Origin: Stichopus chloronotus
Lineage: Eukaryota; Echinodermata; Holothuroidea; Aspidochirotida; Stichopodidae
Direction of reading: 5' to 3'
Length of the DNA: 64,000 nucleotides
Assembly: GCA_021234535.1 (NCBI GenBank)
Contig: CM037842.1
Location: forward strand, 7,991,361 to 8,055,360
Position 1 is the first letter of the stretch; each line of letters starts with the position of its first letter. Shown one piece after another: positions 22,254 to 33,831 of this stretch. The position numbers and the translations under genes are program-made. The notes beneath the pieces were generated by a model, which made no database searches, was not told where the DNA came from, and saw only the letters and a program-made list of their open reading frames with translations.

Positions 22254-22469
22254 CTTCTCTGTGTAAAAACAACTGATGACACAGCAACTTGCATACTGTA
22301 CCTGTTCTTATACACTGATCATGTATTCAGCATAATGCATAGTGCTACACATTCTGTACTTCCATGTGTTTTCACTAAGTAACTTGACTTACTGTAGGAG
22401 CATCATGGGAGGGTATCATAACTGAATTTTGGCCTGTCTTTACAAGACCTATCCACTCATCACAAGGAA

Positions 22470-22700
22470 GGTCACAAAGGTCAAATGAATGGGTCAACTG
22501 AGGTCATCATCTGCACTTCACACAGATGAACAAAATTTTCTATTACACCACCGACTTAAGATGTTTTGTTGGAGAGTAACCTCACTTTCCAACCTTTTGC
22601 ATACCATGCATTCTTATCTGTCACACACACACGTGTGCACACCCGTACATGCACATGCCGCAGTGACTGCAAAGGTTCCTTTGCTAATACAAGGAACCCA
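22470..22700. repeat. Truncated end of the array-type element
   Basis: This segment contains AGGTCACAAAGGTCA-like half-sites, a CACACACAC tract and then TTTGCTAATACAAGGAACCC. The order and sequence match the right ends at 9.48-9.54 kb and 33.30-33.40 kb. No left part is present, so it is a fragment. Confidence 0.6.
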
Positions 22701-22790
22701 AAAAAAAAATACTGGAAACTTGCTCCTGCATGAGGATGTTGCTCTATTGGTAATTACCAGCACACCCTGGAACCCTACATACACACACTT

Positions 22791-23331
22791 CATAGGGTGA
22801 TTTTGGTCCCTGTAATGGTGGGGCAGAATTTTTGTGTGGAGAACCCGACCTATGTATGGGAATTTCCGGGTCTGGATTCTTTCACCACTTACACAGAGAC
22901 TGACTGCCTCAGGCAGAAATTACACGCTTGGGCTGGCCCAGTAACTTCGGTCAATTACCACTGCAATCTTAGCTGGGATATTGGTTACTCCATCAACACA
23001 CAAGTAGGTCTGTTTCTGGATGTTTATAGTCTACATCCTAGTTTGTGTTCTGCATGCTTTTCAATTAATCATGGTAAACTCTCTTAAAATTTCCTCACTT
23101 TCTGTGCAGAAATAAGACAACAAACTGATAAGAGAAGCAGAACAAGGAATTTAAGTACTGTAAGAGCTTAGAAGCTAAAGTTTCACACCATTTCACCCCT
23201 GTGGGGAGAAGGCTAGGGATGATGTTTATTGCCTTATTGCCCATGAACTGGAAAGATGTTATCACAGTGAAGGTTGTTGGAGTGAAAAAAAAATCTTGCC
23301 CCATGACTACTGGGGACAGAATCACACTATG
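22791..23331 (+). mobile_element. CATAG-ended repeat, copy 3 (541 bp)
   Basis: Same element and orientation as copy 1, with an open frame extending to 96 codons. It lies about 540 bp outside the right edge of the putative large transposon. Substitutions relative to the other copies are scattered and change amino acids as often as not, so the frame is probably not maintained. The flanks (cactt and tgtag) show no duplication. Confidence 0.8.
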
Positions 23332-23339
23332 TGTAGTGC

Positions 23340-24450
23340 CTTTGTAGTGTTGCCATGCAAGATCACACAATTCACAATAACTCACAGCTCAAATGTGCAA
23401 GAAGTACACACAAACAGTACACAGGATAGATTACACATCTGCCTCTGGAATGTATGATAGTAAGACAGTTCTTCCTAGACAAATCTCTCGCCACATACCA
23501 GAGTGTCACAGACAAACAAAGTACACACATACATGTCATACTCACAATAGGGCCTTTTTGATAAAGGCAAGAAACGTGCAAAATTTATCAAACAAGAGTG
23601 TTGTGTGGGCTATTGTCAAGACTCTGTTACCAAAATAGCTAGGTCTTAATAAATGACAAGATCAAATATTTCACTATGATTTTACATGGCTTTTATCATA
23701 TGTTTGAGTTTTTCTTGCCATCTTCAAATGATGCCATCCATGGGTGTCATACATAATCCTTTCAATATCGGCACTGGGCAGATGGCTGTGATATATAGTA
23801 TGAATCGGCATTCATATCAGCACATGCTGTACTTTCAACCATGTATAGAAGGTTCACATCATAGAGAGCTACTACATGTATCCCGCTTGCTTTAGGCATA
23901 GCACACAAGTTCATGTATGTTAAGGCAATTCTTGCCTGCTTCCATTCATTGTGGTTGCATGAACATACTTTTAAATATTCTCCTGTGAGGTTCTTCATGC
24001 ATGACATGCAGTGTGGGCTTAAAGTTCGCAATCACGTTTCAACGTACATGTAAAGATCAGTAGACAAGAAATGTGCTATGGCTCTCCTTTAATATTGCTG
24101 CTACCACTCTGAGTGTCTATCTGCTGTAAGTGGCAAGTACTGTGTCATGATGAATTACATCAATGTACAGTTTTCCTTAACAACAAAATGATGTTTTATA
24201 TAGAGTACATTCACTTTTGTGTCCACCAATTACATAACATTACATTAGACATATCTCATGTAAAATGGATGAACTGAGGATTGTAGGAAATTTATTGAAG
24301 CCACCTTAGAAGAGCCAAAAAATGTGCACCAAGGTACTGTACCTTGTAAGGAAACTGAACTGTGAGCACAAAATCAAAATTGCTTTCTGGTAATCACCAG
24401 GCCTGCATGTACTTCACATGCCTGTTGCAATTTGCAGTGAATATTTTTAA
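23340..24450. other. Unassigned stretch
   Basis: Only short open frames without motifs or paired splice sites on either strand. No repeat structure was recognised. Confidence 0.3.
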
Positions 24451-24459
24451 AATACAGAA

Positions 24460-26010
24460 TGCTACCTACCAAATTCTCCGGGGGTTTGCCCCTTCTAGTG
24501 ACCTCTGATAAGCTCCAAATAGCCTTCACCAAGCTTTTTTCAATTAAGATTGCTGTGCGGTAAATTTTGTGTTCAAGTCCATTCGAAAGGCATGCCTTTG
24601 CCTCCTAGCTATTGTAACAAGGTGATGTTCTTAGTGTTGGACCGTGATGATCTTGACTCCATACTTTACCCACACATAAACAATGGGAGTGATCTTCTCA
24701 TGGTAACACATCTTCATACCAAGCTTCTTACATTGAGGTATCATGTCAATGGTGTGTCTGCTGTTTGACCCCAGATGACTTTTGAACCCTTCAAGAGCAA
24801 CATGCTTAAGACCTGCTCCTCAAATCCACATACCTGCAGTAGTATGATATGCATCCAAGCTTCCTACCTTGAGATACCTAGATGAATGTCCAATGTTTGA
24901 TCCTGGTGACCCCACATGAGCGATGATACTAGCCAGGAACAAAAGTTTTCATAAATCAGCTCACTAGAAGGCATCCACACATTGGTGTTTGACCCAATGA
25001 CCTTTGACCACAAATAACATATTCAGGAGTAATGTTCTCAAAGTCACATCCACCCACGAACAATGAAATCCATGTAAGATAACTGCCTTGGGATTATGTT
25101 GAAAAATTTTCTCAGTGTCTGGAACTTGGTAATCCCAGATGACCTTGACCTCCATCAAAAATACTTTGAGTACTTTGACCTTTCATGACCTTTCACAAAA
25201 ACACCAATAACTTCTGATGGAAGTGTCACAGAAGTGTAATTGAGTTTTTCATTATCTTGAACTGCGTCCACAGAACACAAATATCACCAAAGGTCATCAA
25301 AAGTAAAATACGTCCTTGGATAATGCGTACATTTCATTAAGATGATCACAATCACACCACCGTCTCAGTATGCTTCATTTACAACACATTCCAAAAACAA
25401 AAGTTTTATGACCTCAGATGGCCTCTTCCACACTCAGATTAGTTGTACATTTTTTACAAAAACATTTTCCCTCATTGTCATAAAATGATACCCAGTGAAA
25501 ATTCACCTCCTGTCACACTTTACAAAATGTAACATGTAGTACAGTAAATATGACAGGAGACATGCCTTTTGAGTTAACATTTAAGGTTTTTTGAGCACTT
25601 GCAAATAACACTGCTTTAGAGAAGACAGAGTGCTCCATGGACTGCTTCCAAGGCCCCTAGTGTGGACTTCACCAGTGGCTCTTGTGAGAGCTCGAGGAAC
25701 CACATCAGAAGTGGCTGGTTCCTTTTTCTTCAGTTAAGCCTGGCCTTAAAACCTTGTCTAGCTTCAGCCATGCTACTGACCTCCAGTGACATTTGACATA
25801 CACCAAAAACAATGGCATGTATACCTTCAAAATTTGGTGAATCTATATACAAAGTTTGACTTTCATGGTATTGAGTTTGAGTTTCCATGGTATTCAGTTG
25901 AGTATGAAACTATTAAATCAAGTGTCACAGACACCCCATATGCATACACACATATGCACGCACACACATACTGTGTGCAAACCTGATTGCGCAGGAACTA
26001 GAAGGAACCA
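24460..26010. repeat. Degraded array-type repeat copy
   Basis: Diverged tandem blocks recur, each containing a TGACC-rich segment (for example CCCCAGATGACTTTTGAACC near 24770 and ACCTCCAGTGACATTTGACA near 25780) followed by AC-rich text. It closes with GTGTCACAGACA, a CA-rich tract and GGAACCA near 26010, the family's right end. The DR1 motifs are degraded here. Confidence 0.55.
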
Positions 26011-26122
26011 GGCGTAGTGAAGAAAAATTAATTCCCCCCCCCCCCCATATCATCCACCTTTAAAGAAAAAATGGACATGGAGCATTTTACTTGGCCTAAT
26101 GTCTGTCATTTCCATTTTTCAG

Positions 26123-26210
26123 GCATTCATCTTCAGTTCATAATCACTATCCTACTATAGAAAAGAAATATGTGGAGAAACAGAAGCATCAAATGGAGAA
26201 ACAGTTGCAA
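26123..26210 (+). CDS. Candidate coiled-coil exon of unrecognised gene
   Basis: The acceptor tccatttttcag and perfect donor CAA|gtaagt enclose 88 bases. The frame entering in phase 2 reads HSSSVHNHYPTIEKKYVEKQ and continues KHQMEKQLQ. The charged Lys/Glu/Gln pattern suggests a helix or coiled coil. It might belong to the plus-strand candidate gene starting at 2.6 kb, but more than 15 kb separates it from the last plausible exon and no direct link can be shown. Confidence 0.4.
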
Positions 26211-26540
26211 GTAAGTTTACCAATTTCAGGATACCTCAATTATTCCTTCGTAAAGCATACTGTATATTTGTAAATGTAAGGGAAACATTCGTCCTCACTA
26301 AATTGTGAATTTAGTGACGATGAATACATGTACCTCTGAAAGTATACCCTGAAAGGTAAGTTAGTATAGTGAGTGTATGTATTGTACAGCTTACATTGTT
26401 ATGAGCCAGACTTGAGTTGATGGGAGTGTTGCAAGTCATTTCCTAAATTGCCTAAGTCGAGACAAGCAAAAACAGTATAAAGCACATCAAGTCCAATATT
26501 TGATACCAGTTCACTTAATTCCATAATTGTAAACACAGTA

Positions 26541-26640
26541 NNNNNNNNNNNNNNNNNNNNNNNNNNNNNNNNNNNNNNNNNNNNNNNNNNNNNNNNNNNN
26601 NNNNNNNNNNNNNNNNNNNNNNNNNNNNNNNNNNNNNNNN
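26541..26640. other. Assembly gap (100 N)
   Basis: Exactly 100 unknown bases, the conventional placeholder for a scaffold join of unknown size. Any exon or repeat crossing it cannot be read, and distance and order across it depend on scaffolding. Confidence 0.99.
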
Positions 26641-27315
26641 GAGTATATTTATACACTGACCCGGTCACTCTTAAATTTGCAATACGTTAAACAAACGCAT
26701 AAGACCTTGAAATTGTCATTTCTTTACCCTGATCGGAAAGATACCCCTATGCAAGTTCAATACAGGTTTCCAATGACACTTTCTAAATTAAAACTTTTGG
26801 ACCCGGTGAAAAATTTTGTGAAAAATTGTGTCTCCATTACTTTTCACATGTTTATACATACAAATTAGATTTGGGTTTTCTTGATCTTTTAGATTACATC
26901 TCATGCTTGAACACCCACTAAGTGTAAAGCTTTACCATTTATATGAGGAATGCACGTTTTGTTTCTTGTATCTTCACAATACTGCTGACTGACTGTTGAC
27001 TTCGTGATCTTTGACCTTCGATCTCTGTCTAAAACTTTCTAGCTCGCGCAACACAACCCATACGATGAGTAGAAGTCTTATCCGGATTTATATAGGTTTA
27101 ATGTACGTCAGGAGTTATCGACAGTTGATCTTTTACCGATGACGACAGGTGGTCACTGAATCTCTTACTATATCATTTACCCACTAACTATTAAATTCAT
27201 TTTATTTTAATGTCGTGTTTTAGGTTTGTTTGGGGTTAGTTGTGGTGTTGACTGCCCTGTGTCGGACATCTCGGCTGTTATGACAGCAACGTACGTCCTG
27301 TTACATATATTACAA

Positions 27316-27374
<59 letters not shown>

Positions 27375-27375
27375 G
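27316..27375. repeat. (GA)n microsatellite
   Basis: A run of about 55 bases of alternating G and A with one interruption (GAAGAG near 27350). Confidence 0.95.
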
Positions 27376-27471
27376 AAGGTCCAGAGTTATTAGGCCTAAT
27401 TAGATTTGTTCGACGATTAGGGTTTCATTTATTTGACGATTCGACTGGCACACAAAATTGTTAAATTAAAA

Positions 27472-28011
27472 GGATGGTCTGGTCACAAATATAGCTTTGA
27501 TACGTTAAAGAGTTAGTAAATCTGACCATTTTAGTGAAATTCCCATGTGTGGTTCCCGAGATATGAACTATTGAAGTTGCTACATTTATTAGTGACAGTT
27601 AACTTGAAGCAAGCAGGAGTGATGTCATCTCCCCACATTCATAAAGTATTTATGATTTTCTATCAAATAAACACCAAATTTAATACTTCAATATATTGGG
27701 ATATCATCATGTGAATGTAGGAGGGGTATGAGAGTTTTTTGACCTTCACGTGACCAGTATGTAGGCTGATCACCCACTGATTCCAAGGTCAAAATAATTA
27801 ATTTAAAAATGAAGAAAACAAAAGACTGTTTAGCAATGTGAAAAGATGATGTCATTTATGTTTGCTTCAAGTTCCCAGTTGGTAGCCAAGGGGGTAACTT
27901 CAACTGATAAAATAGTGAGAACCATGCAGGGAAACTGAATGGAAGTTTTACCTTAGGGTCAGGTTTACTTACTCTCAAAATATCAAAGCTAAATTTCCGG
28001 CTGGACTATCC
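27472..28011. mobile_element. Foldback MITE, copy 2
   Basis: The left end AAGGATGGTCTGGTCACAAA and the right end (other strand) AAGGATAGTCCAGCCGGAAA start two arms of close to 200 bp that match each other and the arms of the copy at 14914. The left flank is TTAA and the right flank GTAA. Several substitutions separate the two copies, so they are not a recent pair. Confidence 0.85.
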
Positions 28012-28019
28012 TTGTAAGT

Positions 28020-30110
28020 TGACGATGATGATTGAAAAATCCGTTAACAGTTAGTCTACATTACGATGACAAAGGTAAGTAAGAATACGACCGATGAGAC
28101 AGGCCTACCTAATGACAACGGCAGATGCCTATGTTGATATTTCAACAACCAAAATCGCCAGCGTCAGCCCGTGGCTGTGTCGACACTTCAATCCCCGCTG
28201 AACAGATGTGGGTCACGAGGGTCAATGATGACTTTAACCAATCAGGATCATAGATACAAATGCGCAAATCGCAGTCACCCACTACTCATCAGTCCGATTA
28301 ATATTGCGACATACTTTTCCGTGTGAGTGTTTGTTCCGCCCATTTCATCATTGTCGGGAATAGTTGACGGATCGAAATAGAAAGGGTCAGTAAATTGGCG
28401 TGATAACACCAGAGGGTGAACTTCTTAGCCCTATTGAGATACGGACTATTGTAATGAATCTACTACATGCAATATTAAGGTGGTGACGCACTTACGTTTC
28501 CTCCTACCAAAGCACTATAGGTTCAGTAATTTTTAGAATACTGCCCTCCTTTGGGCGGTCGGTTCCATAACAATTGTCTCGAGCCTGTACAATGTAAGCT
28601 TTGAATATCATTTGGAAATATAGCTACCTTTCATGGAAGTGGTTGTCAGACCCATCTGTCAAGTCGCATACGACCATTAATTAATTGTTATGCTCATCAG
28701 CGGGATTTGTTAACGTTCGAGAAAAGTTCTTAACATGGGCCGCGGGATCCCTTTTTCGTCACGTGATCATTCACATATTTGTTTTACGTGGATGCTGCAC
28801 CAGGAGAGATCGCAGATGACGTGATCAATACCGAAAATAGTCATCTCCACAAATCAATGTACAGTGCAAGTCGCCCTCATGACATTTAATTGAGCAATCG
28901 GCCATCAAATGTTGGCGACGGTTACAAAATCACCCACTTCACGCTAAAGGAATGAACCGATTATGGCTGCCCTCATATTGTCTAATTGAGTCGGATGAGT
29001 TATAACCTATCATTGTCGACCCATAACCCTCAAATTTGCTTGTTCACACTTGAACTTCCTCTGCTGGTAAATAGAGTTGAGAGGTGCCGCTTATTCTAAA
29101 GATTTGCTTTACTAGGCCCACTCGTATCCTCATCAGCACCTACAGTATACATACAAGGTTACTGCGTTATTCATTGCATTATCAAACCATGACATATAGC
29201 GCAGCATGTGGCTAGCGAGGGAAATTTCCAAGAGTTATGTTTCACCTTACATTGTCTTTTAGATTAATTTTTGAGATGTTTCAATTACAAGAGTGCGCAT
29301 TATTTGGCATGTTTAGTTTTCCGGTGGTACAAGAGGGACGGGGTGGTCTTTGTACATGTATGTTATTTCAGAGTATATTTTACAAACTTCGTAAGGTTTT
29401 GAACTGTTTTTTTTTTTTTTTTTGTCTTTGGTGGTAATTTACAGTTTTCACAAAAATTACAAAAAGTCCTTTGTGATATCGATTGACGCATGATGTCTTC
29501 AGCTGAATCCTTTTGTGTTTAAGCTCAACCCCGTCTTCAGTCACTTTCGATGATTTCCTCAAAAAACAGTTACTGTACATCAACATTCATTCTTCATGAC
29601 GACCACAGCTTTAAACACGCCAGTTGCATAACCAATCCGCCCATGTAATTTCAAGTAAATCATTTACTGCCGGGGGGGATGGTGAAACACCTTGCTGACA
29701 GAGATTTCGCATCTTTCATAGAGCCTACAAAGGAGTATATAGAGTGTGATCCAAAAATAGATTACATTTGAGCAATATATTCAGATTTGTAGAGATGATT
29801 ACGGCTGATATGGCAACTAAGGTTTCAAGACAGTTCGCTAACGAGAAATGAAAGTGTGAAAAGAATGGAATGAAAGCAGGTACTCGATATCGCGCATGAG
29901 GGAGGACAAGGGTGAATCATATGGAATTATATTTTTTTTTCTAAAGGTGGTACGTCTCCGTAAGATGAACAGATTTGAAGGGTAGATATACGGGTATTAA
30001 ATCATTCCTGATGAAAAGATGGGGTTTACTTCGCAGTGTAGGGGGTGTGCCAAAGTGGGGGGTGACTACCAGCTTAACAATTTCAGATAGAATTTTGCAT
30101 CTTTTTTTTT
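28020..30110. other. Unassigned stretch
   Basis: No exon, RNA gene or repeat array was recognised. Short open frames on both strands lack supporting splice sites. A poly-T tract lies near 29405. Confidence 0.3.
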
Positions 30111-30119
30111 TTTTTCTCA

Positions 30120-30248
30120 AGGTGAGTTCAAATTTCATTGTGACCCGGCTGAGGAGCGAGCACGGAACCTTCCTGTTCCTACGGCTTGCCACCACGTTTT
30201 TCCACTCGGTCACAGCACCAGCATGTTCAGCAAGTATCTTTCTAAAAT
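30120..30248 (-). CDS. Weak candidate exon
   Basis: After an acceptor-like ctgtattttag on the minus strand, the frame reads KILAEHAGAVTEWKNVVASR and continues RNRKVPCSLLSRVTMKFEL before a long A-run in the sense strand. The composition is coding-like. There is no clear donor before the A-run, so a processed fragment ending in poly-A is an alternative. The family was not recognised. Confidence 0.25.
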
Positions 30249-30299
30249 ACAGTATGTCAGGTCATTAGGCCCACTGCAATAAAAAAAAAGATCTTTTAG

Positions 30300-31770
30300 G
30301 TATATGCACGTATTTCAGCGGGGTGCACTTAACTTGCAAGTGCTAAATCATCAACTTACATTAACTAAAACCAGAGTGCAAAAATGCAAGTTTCAACTAA
30401 TTCATTACACAACAGTTAGAACAGGAATGGCGCTTATGTTGGTTGAATGTTCTAGGTCAAAGACAGATCCTTCCACAGTACCGAGTAGAGTCCTTGGGGC
30501 TTAAAGTATGAATCATACAAGCTTAGTCATCTTGTGACGTCAAGATTACAAGTTTTTCCAGGATTTTAATTCTCCTTTGACTTCACTAATGACAATGGAG
30601 TTAACTTATTCAGTACAGACAACAAGTATAAAGGCGATACTGAGAGTCTTTCAGTAAGCTAAAACTTCTCAAGCTGGTTACCACAACAGACCTAATCATC
30701 TATTCAAACACTTGCATACCAGAGAGGTCAAACTAATCTGCAAGACGACTCGAGTCCTTTTTAAAAGACAGGTGTCACGCTTGTCTCGACTCACTTGGAA
30801 CGATGCCTTCATACGGGAACTTCTGAAAGATTAGACACAGGGGATCCAAATCTTTCTTCACAGAGGTACCTCAGATGAAAACTTTCACCACCAGCAGTCT
30901 TATCAGACACAACTCACGAGTTCTCCATTTCACATATCTTTTTATGCCTCCCATTGAGAGTCCTACAATCCATGTACAGATTTCTTTCGAAGTATCCTTG
31001 GACTGGCAACTGACTACACTAGGCATATCAAATATTCACTTGTTTCACAGTTTAAAGTCATTTTGAGAAGACAGATAATAGAGATACAAATATAAAACGA
31101 ATTAAATATGACTAAAAATATGACTAAAAATTTTATTTCAGAAAGAATGTTTTATATATAAATTAGCAATACTGTTCATCATTGATTACACTCTTTGAAA
31201 TAATTACTCCCCTCTGATACTCACAAAAAAGTTACAATAGGTTATTCTTTCTTATGACAAATAGTCTTTAATACAGTGTCCAAAATTGTCTTAAAAAAAT
31301 GCTTTCAGTTGCGTTTAGCTCTACATGCGGAACAAAGGACTGAACACAAGGTAATGTAAAAGATGTAACTCCACTAAATATGAATAAGGCAACAAGTTAG
31401 TACTGTGAAATGATAAGATCCACACGTGTGAATATAAATCCAACCAAATATGATTTACAGATCATGACAGAAATTTACCTCTACCTTGGGGAAATATTTC
31501 CCATATACTGTAAATTAATCAAAAGCATCAACACTGCATAATGGTTAATGCAAACAGAAAGTAAATCTTACAACCATGATTAACCAATCAAAAATAAACC
31601 CATACAGTGGTCTCTGTCAGAAGCCTATCCCAGTTTTTTTCAGAGTTCCAAACAAGAATGAATATTTTGTTTTGCATCCTTGTAGAGAGAATGAAGTACA
31701 GGTCAATTTATGATAAAAAAAGAGGTAAGAGATCAGGACAGAAATTTCCTTCTGTTTTGGGAAAACCTCT
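30300..31770. other. Unassigned stretch
   Basis: No gene or repeat was recognised in this interval beyond short low-complexity AT-rich text. Confidence 0.3.
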
Positions 31771-31776
31771 CCAAGA

Positions 31777-33405
31777 ACAAGAGCCCAAAGGCACTATGGT
31801 TCCTTGTGTGATGATTATTTGAACTGTAGTCATTTAGCCTTAATCAAGGTTAATCCACTCTTTATCACATCCCCAAAAAGTTTGAAGTCCATATTGTCAC
31901 TAAGAATGCTGATCAGTCAAACGTGCTTGACTACCAAAGTACTAATGTAAGAAATTCTCAACATTGTAAAAACAATCTGTTGAAGAACAAATGCTTTGCA
32001 CAATGTAATAACTTACGGCCCATATGGCCCATTCTGAAGCTGAACCCACAAATGTTGAACACTTTAAAGGGTTCCTAACACAATGCTAATCTGACAAACC
32101 TTTCACACTGTCAAGCAAAGTATGCAGAAAAGAGACATTTTGCATGATTTCATGAAATGGTCCATATAGACCATATGGGATCAATAATCCTGAACAAACC
32201 TGAAGGAACCACTACCGTAGTGGCAACATGACACAATTTCAACTTAATATCATACAACCTGTAGTAAAAGAGACACTTTGCATGATTTCAGAAAATGGCA
32301 CATATGGGACCAACAATCCTGAACAACATGAAGGAACCTCTACCATAGTAGTAACATGACACAATTTCAACAATCCAATGTGTAGAAGAAGGGGCAGTTT
32401 GCATGATTTCATAAGAAAGCCCATTTGGACCTTGGACTCAAAAATATTGAACAACTCGAAGGGAACACCACCATAGTAGCAATGTGACGCAACCTCAGTT
32501 TTAGTACTACGCAATCTGTAGGATCATTATCATCATAATCATTTGGCATACTTGCAAAAAGTGGGCTGTTTAAACCACTTTAAAGTCCACACGTGACCTT
32601 TGATGACCAACTTTTCTACACTTCCTGATGGCTCATAATCCAAGCACCATTGCCCACCAACTTTCAAGTAACTGCATCAAAGAGTGTTTGAGAGTAGCTG
32701 AGGGCAATTTTGAACAAACAAATAGAAAATTTCATCACAATAGTTTACAACCCTTTACATGGTGTAAGGAGAGATGTTTAGTTACTAGAGAGATGTTTAG
32801 AAACTAGATCAGTACTCCTGCTGTAAAATGACTAACATTGATGGCCCATATAAGCATCTGTGGCATGAATATGAGGAGAAATCAGCTGGATAACAAAACA
32901 CAGTAACTGCAGTACATCACTGAGAATCAAGTATTTGCTATACACTCTCACTACACCATAATAAATGACAATTACTATAGAGAGTGTGTGGTAGCCCAGT
33001 ATTGGCATAATATTACTGTTTAGGGCTAAAATAAGGACACTGCCTTTGCCTCTTTCTTCACCTCCAACATGAGAAATCAAAATCTTCTTCTCACCATAAT
33101 GCAATAAGTGCCTAACCTTATAACTTGAGATATTATGTTCGAAAGGTTTTCATAGTTTTTCCCTTCAGTGCATACCCCAGATGACTGTTGACCTTGATAA
33201 AAAAACGACAGGGCACACAACCTCAATATGGTAAATCTACATACGAAGTTTGAGTTCATCCCACTTTCCCCTTTTGAGTTGGAGTGTACCCAAACAAGTG
33301 TCACAGATGCACACACACCTACACAAACACCCACCCTCATACGCATACATACAAGCAAATGCAACCACAGAGGTCCCTTTGCTTAAATGCAAAAAAACCC
33401 AAAAA
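31777..33405. mobile_element. Array-type repeat element, longest copy (~1.6 kb)
   Basis: It starts AAGAGCCCAAAGGCACTATG and continues GTTCCTTGTG. It ends around GGTCCCTTTGCTTAAATGCA after a CA-rich tract. The left half holds at least three units of about 125-135 bp with TTTGCATGATTTCA (near 32140, 32275 and 32397), a CCATATGG-type block and GAAGGAACC...ACCATAGTAG. The right half has one diverged TGACC block near 33180. It matches the layout of 8190-9545 and has no coding capacity. It lies just beyond the 3' end of the AMP deaminase coding region. Confidence 0.6.
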
Positions 33406-33666
33406 AGACAAACAAATGGAAGAAATCTCTGCAGTAGTTTCAATGTGGGGAGAACGAAAGTCCTGTTGGTTCTAGAAACAATCTAAGTGCTCAAAAGGGA
33501 CGATCTGAGGCAAAAGCCTAATCCCACTCCCGCAGATTCTCAAGTAAGCCTGAAGATTTCATTTGCCTCTTGCAGGAAATTTGGAGCTGCTGAGTGAAGA
33601 AATGAACACCTTTAAAAATATGATGAAGTTTCAGGTGAAAGTAGACACAACATGGAACTATAAAAG

Positions 33667-33831
33667 TCACCAGCTATCTGCAGTTTTGGCAGCAGAAGAT
33701 ATGATTTCAAGTTCATTGCACAAACTTTCATATCTGAAGGCCACTCGGATGTCCGGTACGTTTGTCCTGAGAATGTCGTTGCCCTCTGGTCCGTCCTTCC
33801 TCCAGTTAAGTCCTAGCCAATGTTCCTTCAC
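33667..33831 (-). CDS. AMPD: AMPD exon 12, C-terminus
   Basis: Acceptor tttcaaaag, phase 0, ending at TGA 33669-33667. It carries [16 protein letters not shown] and then [19 protein letters not shown], the most C-terminal conserved block of the family. The tail is short ([10 protein letters not shown]). No AATAAA or ATTAAA signal was seen in the next few hundred bases. Confidence 0.93.
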   Translation of the reverse strand: MKEHWLGLNWRKDGPEGNDILRTNVPDIRVAFRYESLCNELEIISSAAKTADSW

